Origin: Armatimonadota bacterium
Lineage (GTDB): Bacteria; Armatimonadota; UBA10988
Assembly (NCBI GenBank): GCA_016235455.1
Contig: JACRKZ010000082.1
Span: 1 to 64,000 of the forward strand
Length of the DNA: 64,000 bases
Direction of reading: 5' to 3'
Part shown: in pieces, positions 26,175 to 34,593 of the stretch
Layout: the number at the start of each line of letters is the position of its first letter
Numbering within the stretch: position 1 is the first letter of the stretch
Position numbers and translations under genes: made by a program
Notes under the pieces: model-generated
Seen by the model: only the letters and a program-made list of their open reading frames with translations
What the model was told of the DNA's origin: nothing
Databases searched by the model: none

Positions 26175-27652
26175 AGGCCACCTCCCACCGTGATGCGCGC
26201 GCGGTTGCTCGGCAGGCTCCAGGGCGTCGACTGCTCGAACGCATAGGACAGCGAGAACAGCGTCTCTTCCTCCCAGTGCCGGCCGATGAGCTGCAGGCCG
26301 ATGGGCTTGCTCTGCTCGTCGAACCCGCACGGGATGCAGATGCCCGGCAGGCCGGCCAGGCTGGCCGGCAGGGTGAAGACGTCGCTCAGGTACATCTGCA
26401 CCGGGTCGTCGAGCTTGGCGCCCAGCGGGAAGGCCGTGGTCGGCGAGGCCGGGCCGACGATGGCGTCGACCTGTTCGAAGGCCTTGGCGAAGTCGTCGCG
26501 GATGAGCGTGCGCACCTTCTGCGCCTGCACGTAGTAGGCCTCGGCATAGCCGGCCGACAGCGCATAGGTGCCGAGCATGATGCGGCGCTTGACCTCGGCG
26601 CCAAAGCCGGCGCCACGGGTGTTGCTATACGCGTCCCACATGGTCTCGCCGGGCTTCGGCACACCGTAGCGGATGCCGTCGAACCGCGCCAGATTGGCGC
26701 TCACCTCACACGGCATGATGACATAGTAGGTGGACAGGCCGTACTCGGTGTGCGGCAGGCTTACTTCGACCGCCTCGGCGCCGAGACTGACCAACTGCTC
26801 GATGGCCGCGCGCACGCTGGCCGACACCGCCGGCTCCATGCCGTCAATGAAGTACTCGCGCGGCACGCCGATGCGCAGCCCCTTGATGTCTCGGCCGCAG
26901 GCCGCGCGGTAGTCGGGCACGAGCCGCGCCGATGACGTGGAGTCCAGTTCGTCGCGACCCGAGATGCACTCGGCCACCGCGGCGCAGTCGCGCACGGTAC
27001 GGGCAAACGGGCCGACCTGGTCGAGACTGGAGGCCATGGCGATGACGCCCCAGCGCGAGACCCGGCCATAGGTGGGCTTGAGACCCACCACGCCGCACAG
27101 GCTGGCCGGCTGGCGGATCGAGCCGCCGGTGTCGGTGCCCAGGCTGAAGAAGGCCTGGTCGGCGGCAACCGCCGTGGCCGAGCCGCCACTGGAGCCGCCG
27201 GGCACGCAGTCGGGGCAGAACGGGTTGCGCGTGGGATGGTAGGCGCTGGTCTCGCACGAACTGCCCATGGCGAACTCGTCGAGATTGGCCTTACCGGTCA
27301 TCACGTAGCCCGCCGCGCGCAGCTGCTTGACGACAAACGCGTCGTAGATGGGCCGGTAGCCTTCGAGGATGCGCGAGCCGGCGGTGGTCTGCACGCCCTC
27401 GGTGCAGATCAGGTCCTTGATGGCACCGGGAATGCCGCACAGCAACGGCGCGTCGCCGGCCTGGAGCCGCTGGTCGGCCGCGGCGGCCATGGCCAGCGCC
27501 TGCTCGGGCGTGGGCAGAATGTAAGAGGCGATGGTCGGCTCGACCTGCTCCGAGCGCGCCAGCACGGCCTGGGTCAGCTCGACACTGCTGGTCTCGCCGG
27601 CGCGTAGCGCGGCGGCAGCCTGCTCGATGGTCAGGTGGGTGAGGTCACTCAT
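26171..27652 (-). CDS. gatA: Glutamyl-tRNA(Gln) amidotransferase subunit A
   Basis: Glutaminase subunit of GatCAB, an amidase-signature hydrolase that releases ammonia for GatB. The 493 residues carry the Ser-cisSer-Lys triad at Lys79 (PGAIKDL), Ser154 (GGSSGGSA) and Ser178 (TDTGGSIRQP), which are the same residue numbers I recall for the Staphylococcus aureus enzyme. The ATG at 27652 overlaps the gatC stop as ATGA, and its own stop overlaps gatB as GTGA. Full length and intact. Confidence 0.98.
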   Translation of the reverse strand: MSDLTHLTIEQAAAALRAGETSSVELTQAVLARSEQVEPTIASYILPTPEQALAMAAAADQRLQAGDAPLLCGIPGAIKDLICTEGVQTTAGSRILEGYRPIYDAFVVKQLRAAGYVMTGKANLDEFAMGSSCETSAYHPTRNPFCPDCVPGGSSGGSATAVAADQAFFSLGTDTGGSIRQPASLCGVVGLKPTYGRVSRWGVIAMASSLDQVGPFARTVRDCAAVAECISGRDELDSTSSARLVPDYRAACGRDIKGLRIGVPREYFIDGMEPAVSASVRAAIEQLVSLGAEAVEVSLPHTEYGLSTYYVIMPCEVSANLARFDGIRYGVPKPGETMWDAYSNTRGAGFGAEVKRRIMLGTYALSAGYAEAYYVQAQKVRTLIRDDFAKAFEQVDAIVGPASPTTAFPLGAKLDDPVQMYLSDVFTLPASLAGLPGICIPCGFDEQSKPIGLQLIGRHWEEETLFSLSYAFEQSTPWSLPSNRARITVGGGL

Positions 27653-27972
27653 CAGGCTGACTCCTCGAGAATGGCGCGCACGCGGAAGGCGCCGGATTCG
27701 GTGTCGGCCGCATTGGCGATGATGCGCTCTTGAGGCATGGATGGACGCGGCACATCTGGTCGTACCACGTTGCCCTCGGCTTCCACGGCCATGGCGGTAG
27801 GCTCGATGTTGCTGACATCGACCTCATTGAGCCGCGCCACATGGTGCAGGATGTTGGTCAGGTCGGTCGCGTACTTGGCGATCTCGGCCTCGGTGAGCGA
27901 CAGACGGGCCAGCCAGGCCAAGTGCTGCACATCCTCGATGGGCACCTGCGTGCGTGCGGTGGATTCAGGCAT
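27652..27972 (-). CDS. gatC: Glutamyl-tRNA(Gln) amidotransferase subunit C
   Basis: Small stabilising subunit of GatCAB, 106 residues, with the family pattern VQHLAWLARLSLTEAEI near the N-terminus and the C-terminal RPDVPRPSMPQE. The ATG at 27972 has GGAGG 7 bases upstream. An open frame continues upstream to 28182 but is antisense to the Uma2 gene. First gene of the gatC-gatA-gatB-amidase operon, driven by the promoter at 27995-28023. Presence of gatCAB suggests the organism amidates mischarged tRNA rather than relying only on GlnRS/AsnRS. Confidence 0.95.
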   Translation of the reverse strand: MPESTARTQVPIEDVQHLAWLARLSLTEAEIAKYATDLTNILHHVARLNEVDVSNIEPTAMAVEAEGNVVRPDVPRPSMPQERIIANAADTESGAFRVRAILEESA

Positions 27973-27994
27973 AGAGCGGCCTCCGACGCGAGGC

Positions 27995-28023
27995 AGTATG
28001 CCGGATGAGGGCCGATTCGTCAA
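27995..28023 (-). promoter_or_regulatory. Promoter for the gatCAB-amidase operon
   Basis: On the minus strand TTGACG (28023-28018) and CATACT (28000-27995) are separated by 17 bases. Transcription would start about 15 bases before the gatC start codon. Its -35 overlaps the -35 of the rightward promoter, so the divergent genes share one control region. Confidence 0.7.
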
Positions 28024-28046
28024 CGCGACGGGGGCTGCGCTACAAT
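28017..28046 (+). promoter_or_regulatory. Candidate promoter for the Uma2-family gene
   Basis: TCGTCA (28017-28022) and TACAAT (28041-28046) are 18 bases apart. The -10 matches five of six consensus bases. It overlaps the leftward gatC promoter back to back. Confidence 0.5.
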
Positions 28047-28072
28047 GGTGGCAAGAGGCACTGGAGGCACCC

Positions 28073-28642
28073 ATGTCAGCCGTGGAGACACAGCCCATCC
28101 CGCCTGTGACTGCTGAGCAGTTCAGCAAGTTGGCGGCGTCGCTGGGTCGTTGCGAACTGATCGAGGGGAGGATCGTGACCATGGCGCCTGCGCATGGCCC
28201 TCACGGTGTGGCCGGGCAGCGGTTGGCCGTTGCCGTCGCCCATTGGGTGGCCGACCACGAACTAGGCGAGACAGTCCTAGCCGAGACAGGGTTTGTGCTG
28301 GCCACCGAGCCAGACACCGTCCGCGCCCCGGACTTGGCGGTGATCCCAGCAGACCGCATGCCGGATCCGGTCCCCGACGGTTGGCTGGGCGCTGTGCCCG
28401 TCCTGACGATCGAGGTGGCCTCGGCCGATGCGCGCCAAGCCGAGGTGCTCCACAAGGTGGGCTTGTGGCTTGACTTCGGCGTCAGCGTGGTCTGGGTGCT
28501 CTACCTGGGCCAGCGCTGTCTCGTGGAGTTCCGCGCCGGCGACCTCATTCGCCGCTTCGGCGAAGACGACACAGTCACGTGCGAGGACGTCCTGCCCGGC
28601 TTCGCCTACCCGCTTGGCCGAGCACTGCGCGGCATCGCCTGA
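28073..28642 (+). CDS. Uma2-family (DUF820) PD-(D/E)xK endonuclease-like protein
   Basis: Cytoplasmic protein of 189 residues with the restriction-endonuclease-like fold of the Uma2 family, whose biological role is poorly known. The expected signature is present: Glu31 in CELIEGRIV, Asp87 in APDLAVIP, Glu114 in LTIEVAS and a lysine at 128, followed by the conserved GLWLDFGVSVVWVLY segment. GGAGG lies 6 bases before the ATG at 28073. Such genes are abundant in cyanobacteria and filamentous bacteria and often occur singly, as here. Its last 37 bases overlap the convergent ferredoxin gene. Confidence 0.85.
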   Translation: MSAVETQPIPPVTAEQFSKLAASLGRCELIEGRIVTMAPAHGPHGVAGQRLAVAVAHWVADHELGETVLAETGFVLATEPDTVRAPDLAVIPADRMPDPVPDGWLGAVPVLTIEVASADARQAEVLHKVGLWLDFGVSVVWVLYLGQRCLVEFRAGDLIRRFGEDDTVTCEDVLPGFAYPLGRALRGIA

Positions 28643-28854
28643 CGCTCCGCCTCTCGTGTCCGCGCCGCGCGGCTCAACGCCGCCACCGGGCACTGCCGCA
28701 GGCACACCCAGCAGGCCGTGCAGGCCTCGAGGATCCGCGCCTGGCACCCGTCCATGACGATGGTGTCGTGCGGGCAGGCCAACTCGCAGTAGCCGCAGCC
28801 CGTGCAGCGCTCGGGGTCAACCGCCGCGATCTGCTCGGCCGGTCGTCTGGCCAT
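28606..28854 (-). CDS. Small 2[4Fe-4S] ferredoxin-type protein
   Basis: Electron carrier of 82 residues with two classical cluster motifs, CTGCGYCELACP and CTACWVCLRQCP, spaced as in bacterial ferredoxins. It starts 3 bases after the stop of the FAD oxidoreductase gene, so the two are surely co-expressed and probably partners in electron transfer. The C-terminal ~20 residues are Arg/Ala-rich and encoded in the overlap with the opposite-strand Uma2 gene. No ribosome site beyond what the upstream coding end offers, consistent with coupling. Confidence 0.9.
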   Translation of the reverse strand: MARRPAEQIAAVDPERCTGCGYCELACPHDTIVMDGCQARILEACTACWVCLRQCPVAALSRAARTREAERQAMPRSARPSG

Positions 28855-28857
28855 GCG

Positions 28858-30153
28858 CTATGCCTCCAGCCCGAGGTGCCGCGCCATGGTGGCCGCGGCC
28901 GAGGCCACCACTTCCGCGGCGAAGCCATCGCCCGCGGAGTCGTGGCTGACCAGGTACAGGCCGTCGAGGCCGGGGCAGACCACCGGGCAGCGCCCGCGCC
29001 CGTGGTGCGCGATGCCTTGCGCCAGCCGCGCGGCGGGCCAGCGGCCGCGAAACACGCTCACGTGGAAGACGTCGTCGGGCGCGACACTGGGGAACAGCGC
29101 GCGCACCTCGTCCACGCCGGCGGCCACGCGCGCGGGCGTGAACGTCTCGGGCCGCAGCACCTGGTAGGCCAGCAGGTAGTGCCAGCCGGGCGGCGCCAAC
29201 TCCGGCGCACCGGCCGAGATCTGGATGTAGCCAGACACATGGCGTGAGTCCAGCGGCACCTCGATGCCCGCATGGGGCACCAGTGGCTGCCGCGAGCGGA
29301 CGCTGATGGACGCGCCCCAGGCCGGCACGGACCGCGCCAGCAGGTGCCGCAGTGCCGCCGGGCAGGCATTGCCCAGCAGGTCGGCCGCCACGCCAAGGCC
29401 CGTGCCCAGCACCACGACGTCGGCCGGCATGATCTGGCCGGACTCGGTCACCACTCCGCGGGCCGAGCGGCCGCTGACGAGGACACGGCGGACTCCCTGC
29501 CGCAGATGGATGTGGCCGCCATGCGCGCGGATGATGTCGGCCAAGGCCGAGGTGATCGACTTGACGCCGCCACGCACCACGCCCTCGGTGTGCCAGCGCT
29601 GGCTCCACATGCCGCAACCCAGATCGCGCACCGACGTCTCACCCAGCGGCACGCCGATAGAGAACTCGATGATGCGACCGGCGATGCGCAGCGTATCGGC
29701 CGGCACGTCCCACCGACGCAGCCACTGCTCGAAGGTGACATCGGGCAGCACGGGTCCAGCGGCCAGCGCACCGATGGCCGCGCCCAGTCGCCAGCGGCCC
29801 CGGCGCGGCAGCGTCTGCCAGAAGGTGTTGGGGCGTAGCACGTTCTTGGAGACGACAAAGCGCTCGTCGCCGCGGCGCACAACGAAAGACGGCCGCGGCA
29901 GGTGGAGTTGCAGATCGACCCCAAGCCGAGCGCAGGCCCGCGCAATTGGGCCATGGCCGCCGCCCGGCAAGGTGTGGAACGCGCCCGTGGGCACCGCGAA
30001 GCCGTCACGGTCGAAACTGGTGAACTTGCCGCCGACAAAGGCCAGCGGTTCGAACAGCTCCACGCGGTAGCCGGCGCGGGCCAGGTAGGCGCCACTCAGC
30101 AGCCCACCCAGCCCGGCACCGGCAATCACCGCGCTTGGCGGCTGGTCGCGCAC
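28858..30153 (-). CDS. FAD-dependent oxidoreductase, phytoene desaturase/isoprenoid reductase-like
   Basis: Flavoprotein of about 431 residues in the COG1233-type amine-oxidase/phytoene-desaturase group. The N-terminus has the dinucleotide-binding motif VIAGAGLGGLLSGAYLARAG with the downstream acid in VELFEP, then GGKFTSFDRDG. The C-terminus has the FAD-contacting GLYLVSHDSAGDGF. I chose the GTG at 30153, one base after the upstream TAG, as a coupled start; a TTG at 30165 is possible. Partner ferredoxin follows after 3 bases. The substrate could be an isoprenoid lipid or pigment, or a quinone; no other carotenoid gene is nearby, so the role is unproven. Confidence 0.8.
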   Translation of the reverse strand: MRDQPPSAVIAGAGLGGLLSGAYLARAGYRVELFEPLAFVGGKFTSFDRDGFAVPTGAFHTLPGGGHGPIARACARLGVDLQLHLPRPSFVVRRGDERFVVSKNVLRPNTFWQTLPRRGRWRLGAAIGALAAGPVLPDVTFEQWLRRWDVPADTLRIAGRIIEFSIGVPLGETSVRDLGCGMWSQRWHTEGVVRGGVKSITSALADIIRAHGGHIHLRQGVRRVLVSGRSARGVVTESGQIMPADVVVLGTGLGVAADLLGNACPAALRHLLARSVPAWGASISVRSRQPLVPHAGIEVPLDSRHVSGYIQISAGAPELAPPGWHYLLAYQVLRPETFTPARVAAGVDEVRALFPSVAPDDVFHVSVFRGRWPAARLAQGIAHHGRGRCPVVCPGLDGLYLVSHDSAGDGFAAEVVASAAATMARHLGLEA

Positions 30154-30154
30154 G

Positions 30155-31204
30155 CTACTTGGCAAACGACGCCTGATACTCGGCCCACAGGGTGTCGAGA
30201 TCGGCGCCGGTCCAGCGGGCCCACACGTCCGGGCTGTACTGGTTGCGGCGCATGGCGGTGCTCAGCTTGACGGTCAGACCAGGCGCGCGATGCGTCTCAA
30301 TCCAGTCGAGGAACGCGCCGGTGCGCTGGTACGAGTCGCGGTAGCTGCCGCCGGGCCGCGGCTTGGGGCGATGCCCGAGCGTTTCGTAGTTCCACCAGCG
30401 AGCCCAGTCGGTGATGCCTTCGACCAGCCACACCGGGTCATAGCGAGGGTAGTGCTGGATGACATGGATGCTCTCGTGGATCATCGCGCCCACGTCGTCG
30501 CGGTGCGCGCGGAACCACTGGGCGGAGCCGGTGATGTGCGTGCCACCCGTGGCCGCCACGCCGTCCTGCTCCTTGATGTCCATGTCGATGCGCCGCGCGG
30601 GCCGATAGCCGTCGCTGGCGAGCATTTCGCAGAAGAACGGCCACCAGGTCATCACCGTGCGCCGCATCCCCACCGACCAGTCCTTGAGGTCGGCCGCCTG
30701 GCAGTCGACAAGCAGGTCCAGCGGGTAGCTGTAGCGCGGCACGGCCGGAGTACTGCTCAGCCACAGTTCGCGCACCACCAGCGGGTCGGTGCCGTCGGCG
30801 GTGACCTTCAGGCGCAAGGCCTTGACCTGGCGCCCATCGAGCTTGGTCTTGGCGGTGCCGGCGTCGACCTTGGCCACATCTTCCCAGGCCTTGCCGTCGA
30901 CCGAGACCTCCAGCGCGCCGGCGGCCAGCTTGGCCGAGCCATCGGCTTCACCGGTCAGCACGGCCAGTTCCTTGACCGCCACCGGCTCGCTGAGCTCGAC
31001 GGTCAGCGTGTCGCCGCTCTTGGCGGGCCCCGCCGACTTGTAGCTGGTGGTGTCATCGCCGTCGAAGGCACACTGCCCCACGCGGTCGCCCGCGGGCTGC
31101 TGGCTGGATTCCAGCCAGGGCTGCGGCCCGGTCAGCTTGTCAGGAGGGGTCGGCGCGGCAAACACCGGAACGCACACGGCCAGAGCGGCCCACGACAGTC
31201 TCAT
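30155..31204 (-). CDS. Secreted basic-secretory-protein-like metallopeptidase with discoidin-like domain
   Basis: Exported protein of 349 residues (signal LSWAALAVCVPVFA). Residues ~25-150 resemble an F5/8 type C domain (LSEPVAVKELAVLTGEADG). The C-terminal part resembles the plant basic secretory protein (BSP) peptidase family: HESIH (His243, Glu244, His247) supplies a zincin site, followed by YDPVWLVEGITDW, the usual downstream EG-T segment. The ATG at 31204 is preceded by GAGGTG. A GTG at 31213 would also be in frame. First gene of a three-gene string with the FAD oxidoreductase and ferredoxin, an unexpected combination. Substrate unknown. Confidence 0.75.
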   Translation of the reverse strand: MRLSWAALAVCVPVFAAPTPPDKLTGPQPWLESSQQPAGDRVGQCAFDGDDTTSYKSAGPAKSGDTLTVELSEPVAVKELAVLTGEADGSAKLAAGALEVSVDGKAWEDVAKVDAGTAKTKLDGRQVKALRLKVTADGTDPLVVRELWLSSTPAVPRYSYPLDLLVDCQAADLKDWSVGMRRTVMTWWPFFCEMLASDGYRPARRIDMDIKEQDGVAATGGTHITGSAQWFRAHRDDVGAMIHESIHVIQHYPRYDPVWLVEGITDWARWWNYETLGHRPKPRPGGSYRDSYQRTGAFLDWIETHRAPGLTVKLSTAMRRNQYSPDVWARWTGADLDTLWAEYQASFAK

Positions 31205-31264
31205 TGGCTTCACCTCGGTGTAGTAAACGAGCGGATAGGATACACGATCTGCTCCGGCTCATGC

Positions 31265-32569
31265 TCAATCGATCATACTGACCACTGTCATGACGCACAT
31301 CGTGCCGTCGAGGTTCACCACTTCGAAGTTGGCGCGACTGCGCCTGATCTGGCCACTGGCCAACCGGAAGTCGGCCTCCCGGCCAACCACGCGCCCATGC
31401 CGGCGCAGTTCCTGCACCACTGCCTCGCGTTGGGCCGGTGACGACCAGAGCCGGAGGTCGTAGCTGGTCTTGCCGATGACCTCGCTGCGCGCATAGCCGG
31501 AAACGGCGGTGAAGCTGTCGCTGCAGTCGACCACCATGCCGTCCTCGAGGGTGGTGATGATGACGGCGTCCGGGACGTTGCGGAACGCCGCGGCGAGTTT
31601 GCGCTCGGCCTGCGCGAGCCGGCGCTGCTCAACGCCACGGCCGACCAGCAGACCCAACATGCGCGCTGATGAGCGAAGCCGTTCGCGCACCAGGCCGAAC
31701 AGATAGGCCGGCCGGCGCGGATGTTGATCGGCCACGCCGAGCAGCAGTCCGGGATCCACGCCGTAGCGTTCCGCCACCAGGTGCAGGCTGGCGATGTCGC
31801 TGGGTGGATCGGACACGGAGCCGCACAGAGCGCCCACCACGCCGCGATCGGTGAGGATGGGCACAGCATGGATTGCTACGCCGCCGGCACAGACCGTGTC
31901 GGCCGCCCGGCCCGTGGTCAGCACCGGCATAACCGCGCCATGCCAGCGGCACTCATGGCAGATCCAACGCCCGCTGCGAAGAGCATCCTGCGCCCGGCCT
32001 CCAGCAGACTCGAACGACGTCTGGTCGAGCCACTGGCACCATCGTCCTCCGTGGCAGCCGGCGACGAAGCTGCCATCGCCCTCGAAGGCCCAGACACTCG
32101 ACCCGGCCATCGTCGCTATCTCGTGCACAACCGCGTCCAGCACCTCGACGCTCGCCAGTTCGCCCAGCAACGTCTGGCCTCGGGTTTGGCCAGTCGACTC
32201 GCCGCTCGTCGAAGGGCGGCCGTAGAGGGCTCCGCCAGCGGCTTGGCTGGATACTCCGTCGTGGTAGCCACAGACTTCTGTGGGCCGGCAGACCACCGAC
32301 ACGTGCGCCAGCGCGCCCGGTATCATGGCGACGCTTGCCACCACCGGCTGTGCGCCGGCGACCAGGCGCAGATCCAGCTGCGTGGGCAGCGTCGTGGCCT
32401 GCGCCAGAGCCTGGGCGAATCGCGGGCGGTCGTCAGCATGTACAATTTCGGCAGCCGCCATGCCCACCGTCTGCGCCGCCCAATCGGCAGCAGTCGCCGG
32501 CTCCAGGCTGGCCGCGCGCACAATGCCCGCCCAGTCCAGGACGAACGCCACCTCGTTCCACACATCCAT
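31265..32569 (-). CDS. PAS-PocR-PAS sensory protein lacking an output domain
   Basis: Soluble protein of 434 residues. N-terminal ~1-100 is PAS-like (FVLDWAGIVRAA, EIVHADDRPRF). Residues ~130-290 fit the PocR ligand-binding domain: a run of cysteines and histidines (CHGGRWCQW, CHECRWHG, CAGGVAIHAVPI) and the typical VVGALCGSVSDPPSD. The C-terminal ~320-434 is a clear PAS domain (FRNVPDAVIITTLEDGMVVDCS) ending at the chain terminus. No kinase, GGDEF or DNA-binding domain follows. The start is uncertain: the ATG at 32569 is preferred, and a GTG lies at 32587. PocR domains bind small hydrocarbon ligands in known cases; here the cysteines could hold a metal or haem. Probably signals by protein contact. 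Confidence 0.75.
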   Translation of the reverse strand: MDVWNEVAFVLDWAGIVRAASLEPATAADWAAQTVGMAAAEIVHADDRPRFAQALAQATTLPTQLDLRLVAGAQPVVASVAMIPGALAHVSVVCRPTEVCGYHDGVSSQAAGGALYGRPSTSGESTGQTRGQTLLGELASVEVLDAVVHEIATMAGSSVWAFEGDGSFVAGCHGGRWCQWLDQTSFESAGGRAQDALRSGRWICHECRWHGAVMPVLTTGRAADTVCAGGVAIHAVPILTDRGVVGALCGSVSDPPSDIASLHLVAERYGVDPGLLLGVADQHPRRPAYLFGLVRERLRSSARMLGLLVGRGVEQRRLAQAERKLAAAFRNVPDAVIITTLEDGMVVDCSDSFTAVSGYARSEVIGKTSYDLRLWSSPAQREAVVQELRRHGRVVGREADFRLASGQIRRSRANFEVVNLDGTMCVMTVVSMID

Positions 32570-32686
32570 AGAGCCGCATGCCCTCACCGGGAACGCAGAA
32601 CGCCCCGCGCCAGCCTGGCAGTGGAAGTACTGACCGCGTCTGGGTAGAATAGGGCCAACAGCCTACCACGGCATGGAATCGCCAAC

Positions 32687-33853
32687 ATGAACGGCAGTCT
32701 GCTCAACCGCGCCATTGCCTGCCTGCCCCTGCTGATGCTCGGAGGTGTCTGCATGAGTCAACCCGGTCCCACGACACACTGCACCGACCTGCGCCCCCGC
32801 TGGGCCGAGTTGGGCCTGACCCCCAAGTCGCAGCATCCGCGCGGGACCTGCTCGGTCTTCGCCACCACGGGGCTGCTCGAGTTTGAGCTGGCCAGCGCCC
32901 ACGGGCCAGGGCCGCGGCTGTCCGAGGAGTTCGTCAACTGGGCCTCGCACACCGCCAGCGGTCGCGACTCCGACGGCTCGTTCTTCTCCGACGCCATCGA
33001 CGGCCTGCAGCTCTACGGCGCGTGTGTGGAGCAACTGCTGCCCTACGCGGCCGAGTTCGATGCCAAGCTGCAGCCGAGTGCCGAGGCCAGTAGCGACGCG
33101 GCCACGCGGCGCGGCGTCACCAGCTACTGGATCAAGCTCTGGGATGTTCACACGGGCATGACCGAGACCATGCTGGCGCGCATTCGGCAGAGCCTGGACC
33201 AGGGCCATCCGGTCGCGTTGGGCATGCGCTGGCCCAATGAGGAAAGCTACGATGAGCACCACGTGCTGGCGCTGCCGCCGGCCGACAAGGTGTTCGACGG
33301 ACACAGCGTGGTGCTGGTCGCCTATCGCGAGGACGCCAAGCTGCCCGGCGGCGGCGCCTTCTGTTTCCGCAACTCATCGGGACCCAAGTGGCAGGATGCC
33401 GGACACGCCTGGCTATCGTATGGCTACGTGGCCGCCTACGGCAACGACGCCGTGGGCTTGCGCCTGGCCGGGCCATCGACCGCCGTCGCCGACGAGACCG
33501 CCCTGCCCATCGCCGCTCTGCCCGTCAGTTCGAGTCACGGCGAAGCCGGCGCGGCGAAGTACGAGGTGCGGTGGCGCGTGGACGTGCCTGCCGCCGATCT
33601 GTACGAGTTGGCCATCTGGGCCACGCGCGGCGGCGATGCCGGCATCGCGCGCGTGGGCGCGAACAAGCTCACGCTGCAGGCCGGCCTCGACCTGTACGCG
33701 GCCGACGGCCAGGCGGCGCAACGCATCGTACTGGGGGTGATGCCGCTGGCGGCAGGCGCCAACACTGTGACGGTCGAGTGCCGGGGCAAAAACAGCGCAT
33801 CCGGCGGGTACCGCCTGCCGATTGACAAGCTGGTACTCCGCCGGATGCCATAG
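32687..33853 (+). CDS. Exported papain-like (C1 family) cysteine peptidase with C-terminal beta domain
   Basis: Protein of 388 residues with signal ACLPLLMLGGVCMS; the cysteine at 22 could also be a lipid-attachment site, though the context is not a strong lipobox. The papain fold is indicated by Gln49, Cys55 (HPRGTCSVFA), His206 (FDGHSVVLVAY) and Asn229 (FRNSSG), in the correct order and with the classical 6-residue Gln-Cys spacing. The residue after the catalytic Cys is Ser rather than the usual Trp. Residues ~285-388 form a jelly-roll-like domain (YELAIWATRGG, GANTVTVECRG), perhaps for carbohydrate binding. A TAGAAT hexamer (32645-32650) is a possible -10. No clear ribosome site precedes the ATG. 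Confidence 0.8.
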   Translation: MNGSLLNRAIACLPLLMLGGVCMSQPGPTTHCTDLRPRWAELGLTPKSQHPRGTCSVFATTGLLEFELASAHGPGPRLSEEFVNWASHTASGRDSDGSFFSDAIDGLQLYGACVEQLLPYAAEFDAKLQPSAEASSDAATRRGVTSYWIKLWDVHTGMTETMLARIRQSLDQGHPVALGMRWPNEESYDEHHVLALPPADKVFDGHSVVLVAYREDAKLPGGGAFCFRNSSGPKWQDAGHAWLSYGYVAAYGNDAVGLRLAGPSTAVADETALPIAALPVSSSHGEAGAAKYEVRWRVDVPAADLYELAIWATRGGDAGIARVGANKLTLQAGLDLYAADGQAAQRIVLGVMPLAAGANTVTVECRGKNSASGGYRLPIDKLVLRRMP

Positions 33854-33885
33854 GCGAGGCCGCGTCTGGGCGCTGCCCCGCGGCC

Positions 33886-34593
33886 TCACATGGGCACCGC
33901 CCAGACGTTGCGGAACGAGACCAGGTCGTGGTTCCCCTGCAGCACGATCGGGGCCTTGGCCACTTCGCCGGGGAAGTCGCCGTACTGGATGCCGGTCGGG
34001 CCGTTGAAGTCCTCGTTCATCATGGTCACGACGCCGTTCTGGATGACGGTGGCGCGGGCCTTCTCGGTCACCTTGCCGTCGGCATCGAAGCGCGGGGCGC
34101 GGAAGAAGATGTCATAGCTCTGCCACTGGCCGGCGGGTTTGCAGGCGTTGACGCGGGCGGCCTTCTGGTTGTAGAAGCCGGCGCAGTCCTGCGGGCCCTG
34201 CTTGACGCCGAACGAGTTCATGATCTGCACTTCATAGCGGCCCATGAAGCCGACCCCGGCGTTGCCGTGACCGATGGGCTTGCCCTCGGCATCGGCCGGG
34301 CAGCGGAACTCGAGGTGCAAGTAAAGGTCGCCGAACTCGGCCTTGCTGGTGATGTCGCTCTTGTCGGGCGTGAAGCACCCGTCGGCCATCTTCCAGCCGC
34401 AGTCGTCCTTGCTGCCGCGCTTATACCAGTTGGCGCCGGCGCTCTCGGGCTTGTCACTCATCAGGACCACCGCGCCAGCCGACGGAGTCGTGGGCATCGG
34501 CAGCACCACCGGCGCCGGCGCGTCCTGCGCGGCGGCCAGCGTGCCCATCGTCGCGGCCCCCAGGGCCAGCAGCATGCTCTTTGTGCGTGTCAT
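33886..34593 (-). CDS. Secreted DUF1080 (3-keto-disaccharide hydrolase-like) protein
   Basis: Exported protein of 235 residues (signal SMLLALGAATMGTLAAA). The concanavalin-like DUF1080 fold is recognisable from GDLYLHLEFRCP, GNAGVGFMGRYEVQI, NQKAARVNACKPAGQWQSYDI and the final PIVLQGNHDLVSFRNVWA. Members are abundant in Planctomycetota, Verrucomicrobiota and relatives; some hydrolyse 3-keto-glycosides made by FAD-dependent oxidation. The ATG at 34593 has GGGAGATG 6 bases upstream, so an earlier ATG at 34617 is not needed. It lies 115 bases downstream of the second haem-propeller module and may be read through from it. Confidence 0.85.
   Translation of the reverse strand: MTRTKSMLLALGAATMGTLAAAQDAPAPVVLPMPTTPSAGAVVLMSDKPESAGANWYKRGSKDDCGWKMADGCFTPDKSDITSKAEFGDLYLHLEFRCPADAEGKPIGHGNAGVGFMGRYEVQIMNSFGVKQGPQDCAGFYNQKAARVNACKPAGQWQSYDIFFRAPRFDADGKVTEKARATVIQNGVVTMMNEDFNGPTGIQYGDFPGEVAKAPIVLQGNHDLVSFRNVWAVPM

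Noticed and set aside
28606..28854. Ferredoxin gene as the missing glycyl-radical activase
   Set aside because: It has only two 4Fe-4S motifs in 82 residues, no radical-SAM CxxxCxxC motif, and lies about 19 kb away in another operon.
29272..30270. Plus-strand open frames across the FAD oxidoreductase
   Set aside because: The minus strand encodes a clear FAD-binding motif and coupled start; the plus-strand translations lack any structure.
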